Shown in pieces: positions 39,757-39,802 of a stretch of DNA of 39,802 nt. The position numbers and the translations under genes were made by a program. Under the pieces are notes generated by a model. That model had not been told where the DNA came from and searched no databases. It saw only the letters and a list, made by a program, of their open reading frames with translations. Source of the DNA: an uncultured Paracoccaceae bacterium (lineage in GTDB: Bacteria > Pseudomonadota > Alphaproteobacteria > Rhodobacterales > Rhodobacteraceae); NCBI GenBank assembly GCA_937983405.1, contig CALJZN010000089.1, positions 1 through 39,802 on the forward strand, read 5' to 3'. The stretch's first letter is position 1, and each line of letters begins with the position of its first letter.

Positions 39757-39802
39757 CTCCCGCCCGCCCACCCCGGCGCGCCCCGGGGGGCGGGGCGGGC
39801 CT

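Overview
The window is about 40 kb of very GC-rich chromosome with tightly packed genes. The protein set (phaA-phaB, a tlpA/argH head-to-head pair, hisB-hisH, an IalB-family secreted protein, a Rhizobium etli-type asparaginase, pyruvate carboxylase of about 1150 residues, rpmI-rplT) points to an alphaproteobacterium, most likely of the Rhodobacterales (Rhodobacteraceae/Paracoccaceae). This placement is an inference from gene content and style. No integrase, transposase, phage gene or CRISPR array was seen.

Layout. 1-213: 3' end of tuf and its strong terminator. 467-6939 (minus): a Dpp/Opp-type ABC uptake operon (binding protein, two permeases, an SDR oxidoreductase, two ATPases). It faces 7363-10862 (plus): a FadR-type GntR regulator, a DUF885 protein and a D-2-hydroxyacid dehydrogenase. 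Identical 11-bp palindromes sit in front of both arms, so this looks like one regulon for uptake and breakdown of an unknown peptide-like compound. 10999-14375 (plus): modABC for molybdate plus a TauE/SafE exporter, all overlapping or nearly so. 14628-16621: phaA-phaB for polyhydroxybutyrate. 16903-22273: an EAL-domain protein, a TlpA-like thioredoxin, argH with a small lipoprotein, then DUF2834, EamA and CPBP membrane proteins. 22242-23690 (minus): hisB-hisH and tRNA-Gly(GCC).

23911-31118 (minus) carries pyruvate carboxylase, an FMN-dependent 2-hydroxyacid dehydrogenase and PEP synthase. Together these could turn lactate into pyruvate and then into oxaloacetate and PEP. Next to it lies a broken pstB-like gene (31208-31963). 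32130-35858 (minus) is a compact arsenic operon: an ArsR-ArsC fusion, an ArsJ-associated GAPDH, a short cation-diffusion-facilitator-like protein and the ArsJ exporter. Every junction is a 4-base start/stop overlap. 36014-39704: rlmN, an IalB-family protein, asparaginase and rpmI-rplT.

The most interesting points are: the ArsR-ArsC fusion with a good internal ribosome-binding site and start, in an ars operon that has no recognised arsenite pump; the GntR/DUF885/ABC regulon with its palindromic operators, an SDR whose catalytic Lys is Arg, and a DUF885 protein lacking the usual motif Glu; the pstB-like gene with two compensating frameshifts; and an EamA gene with no convincing standard start codon.
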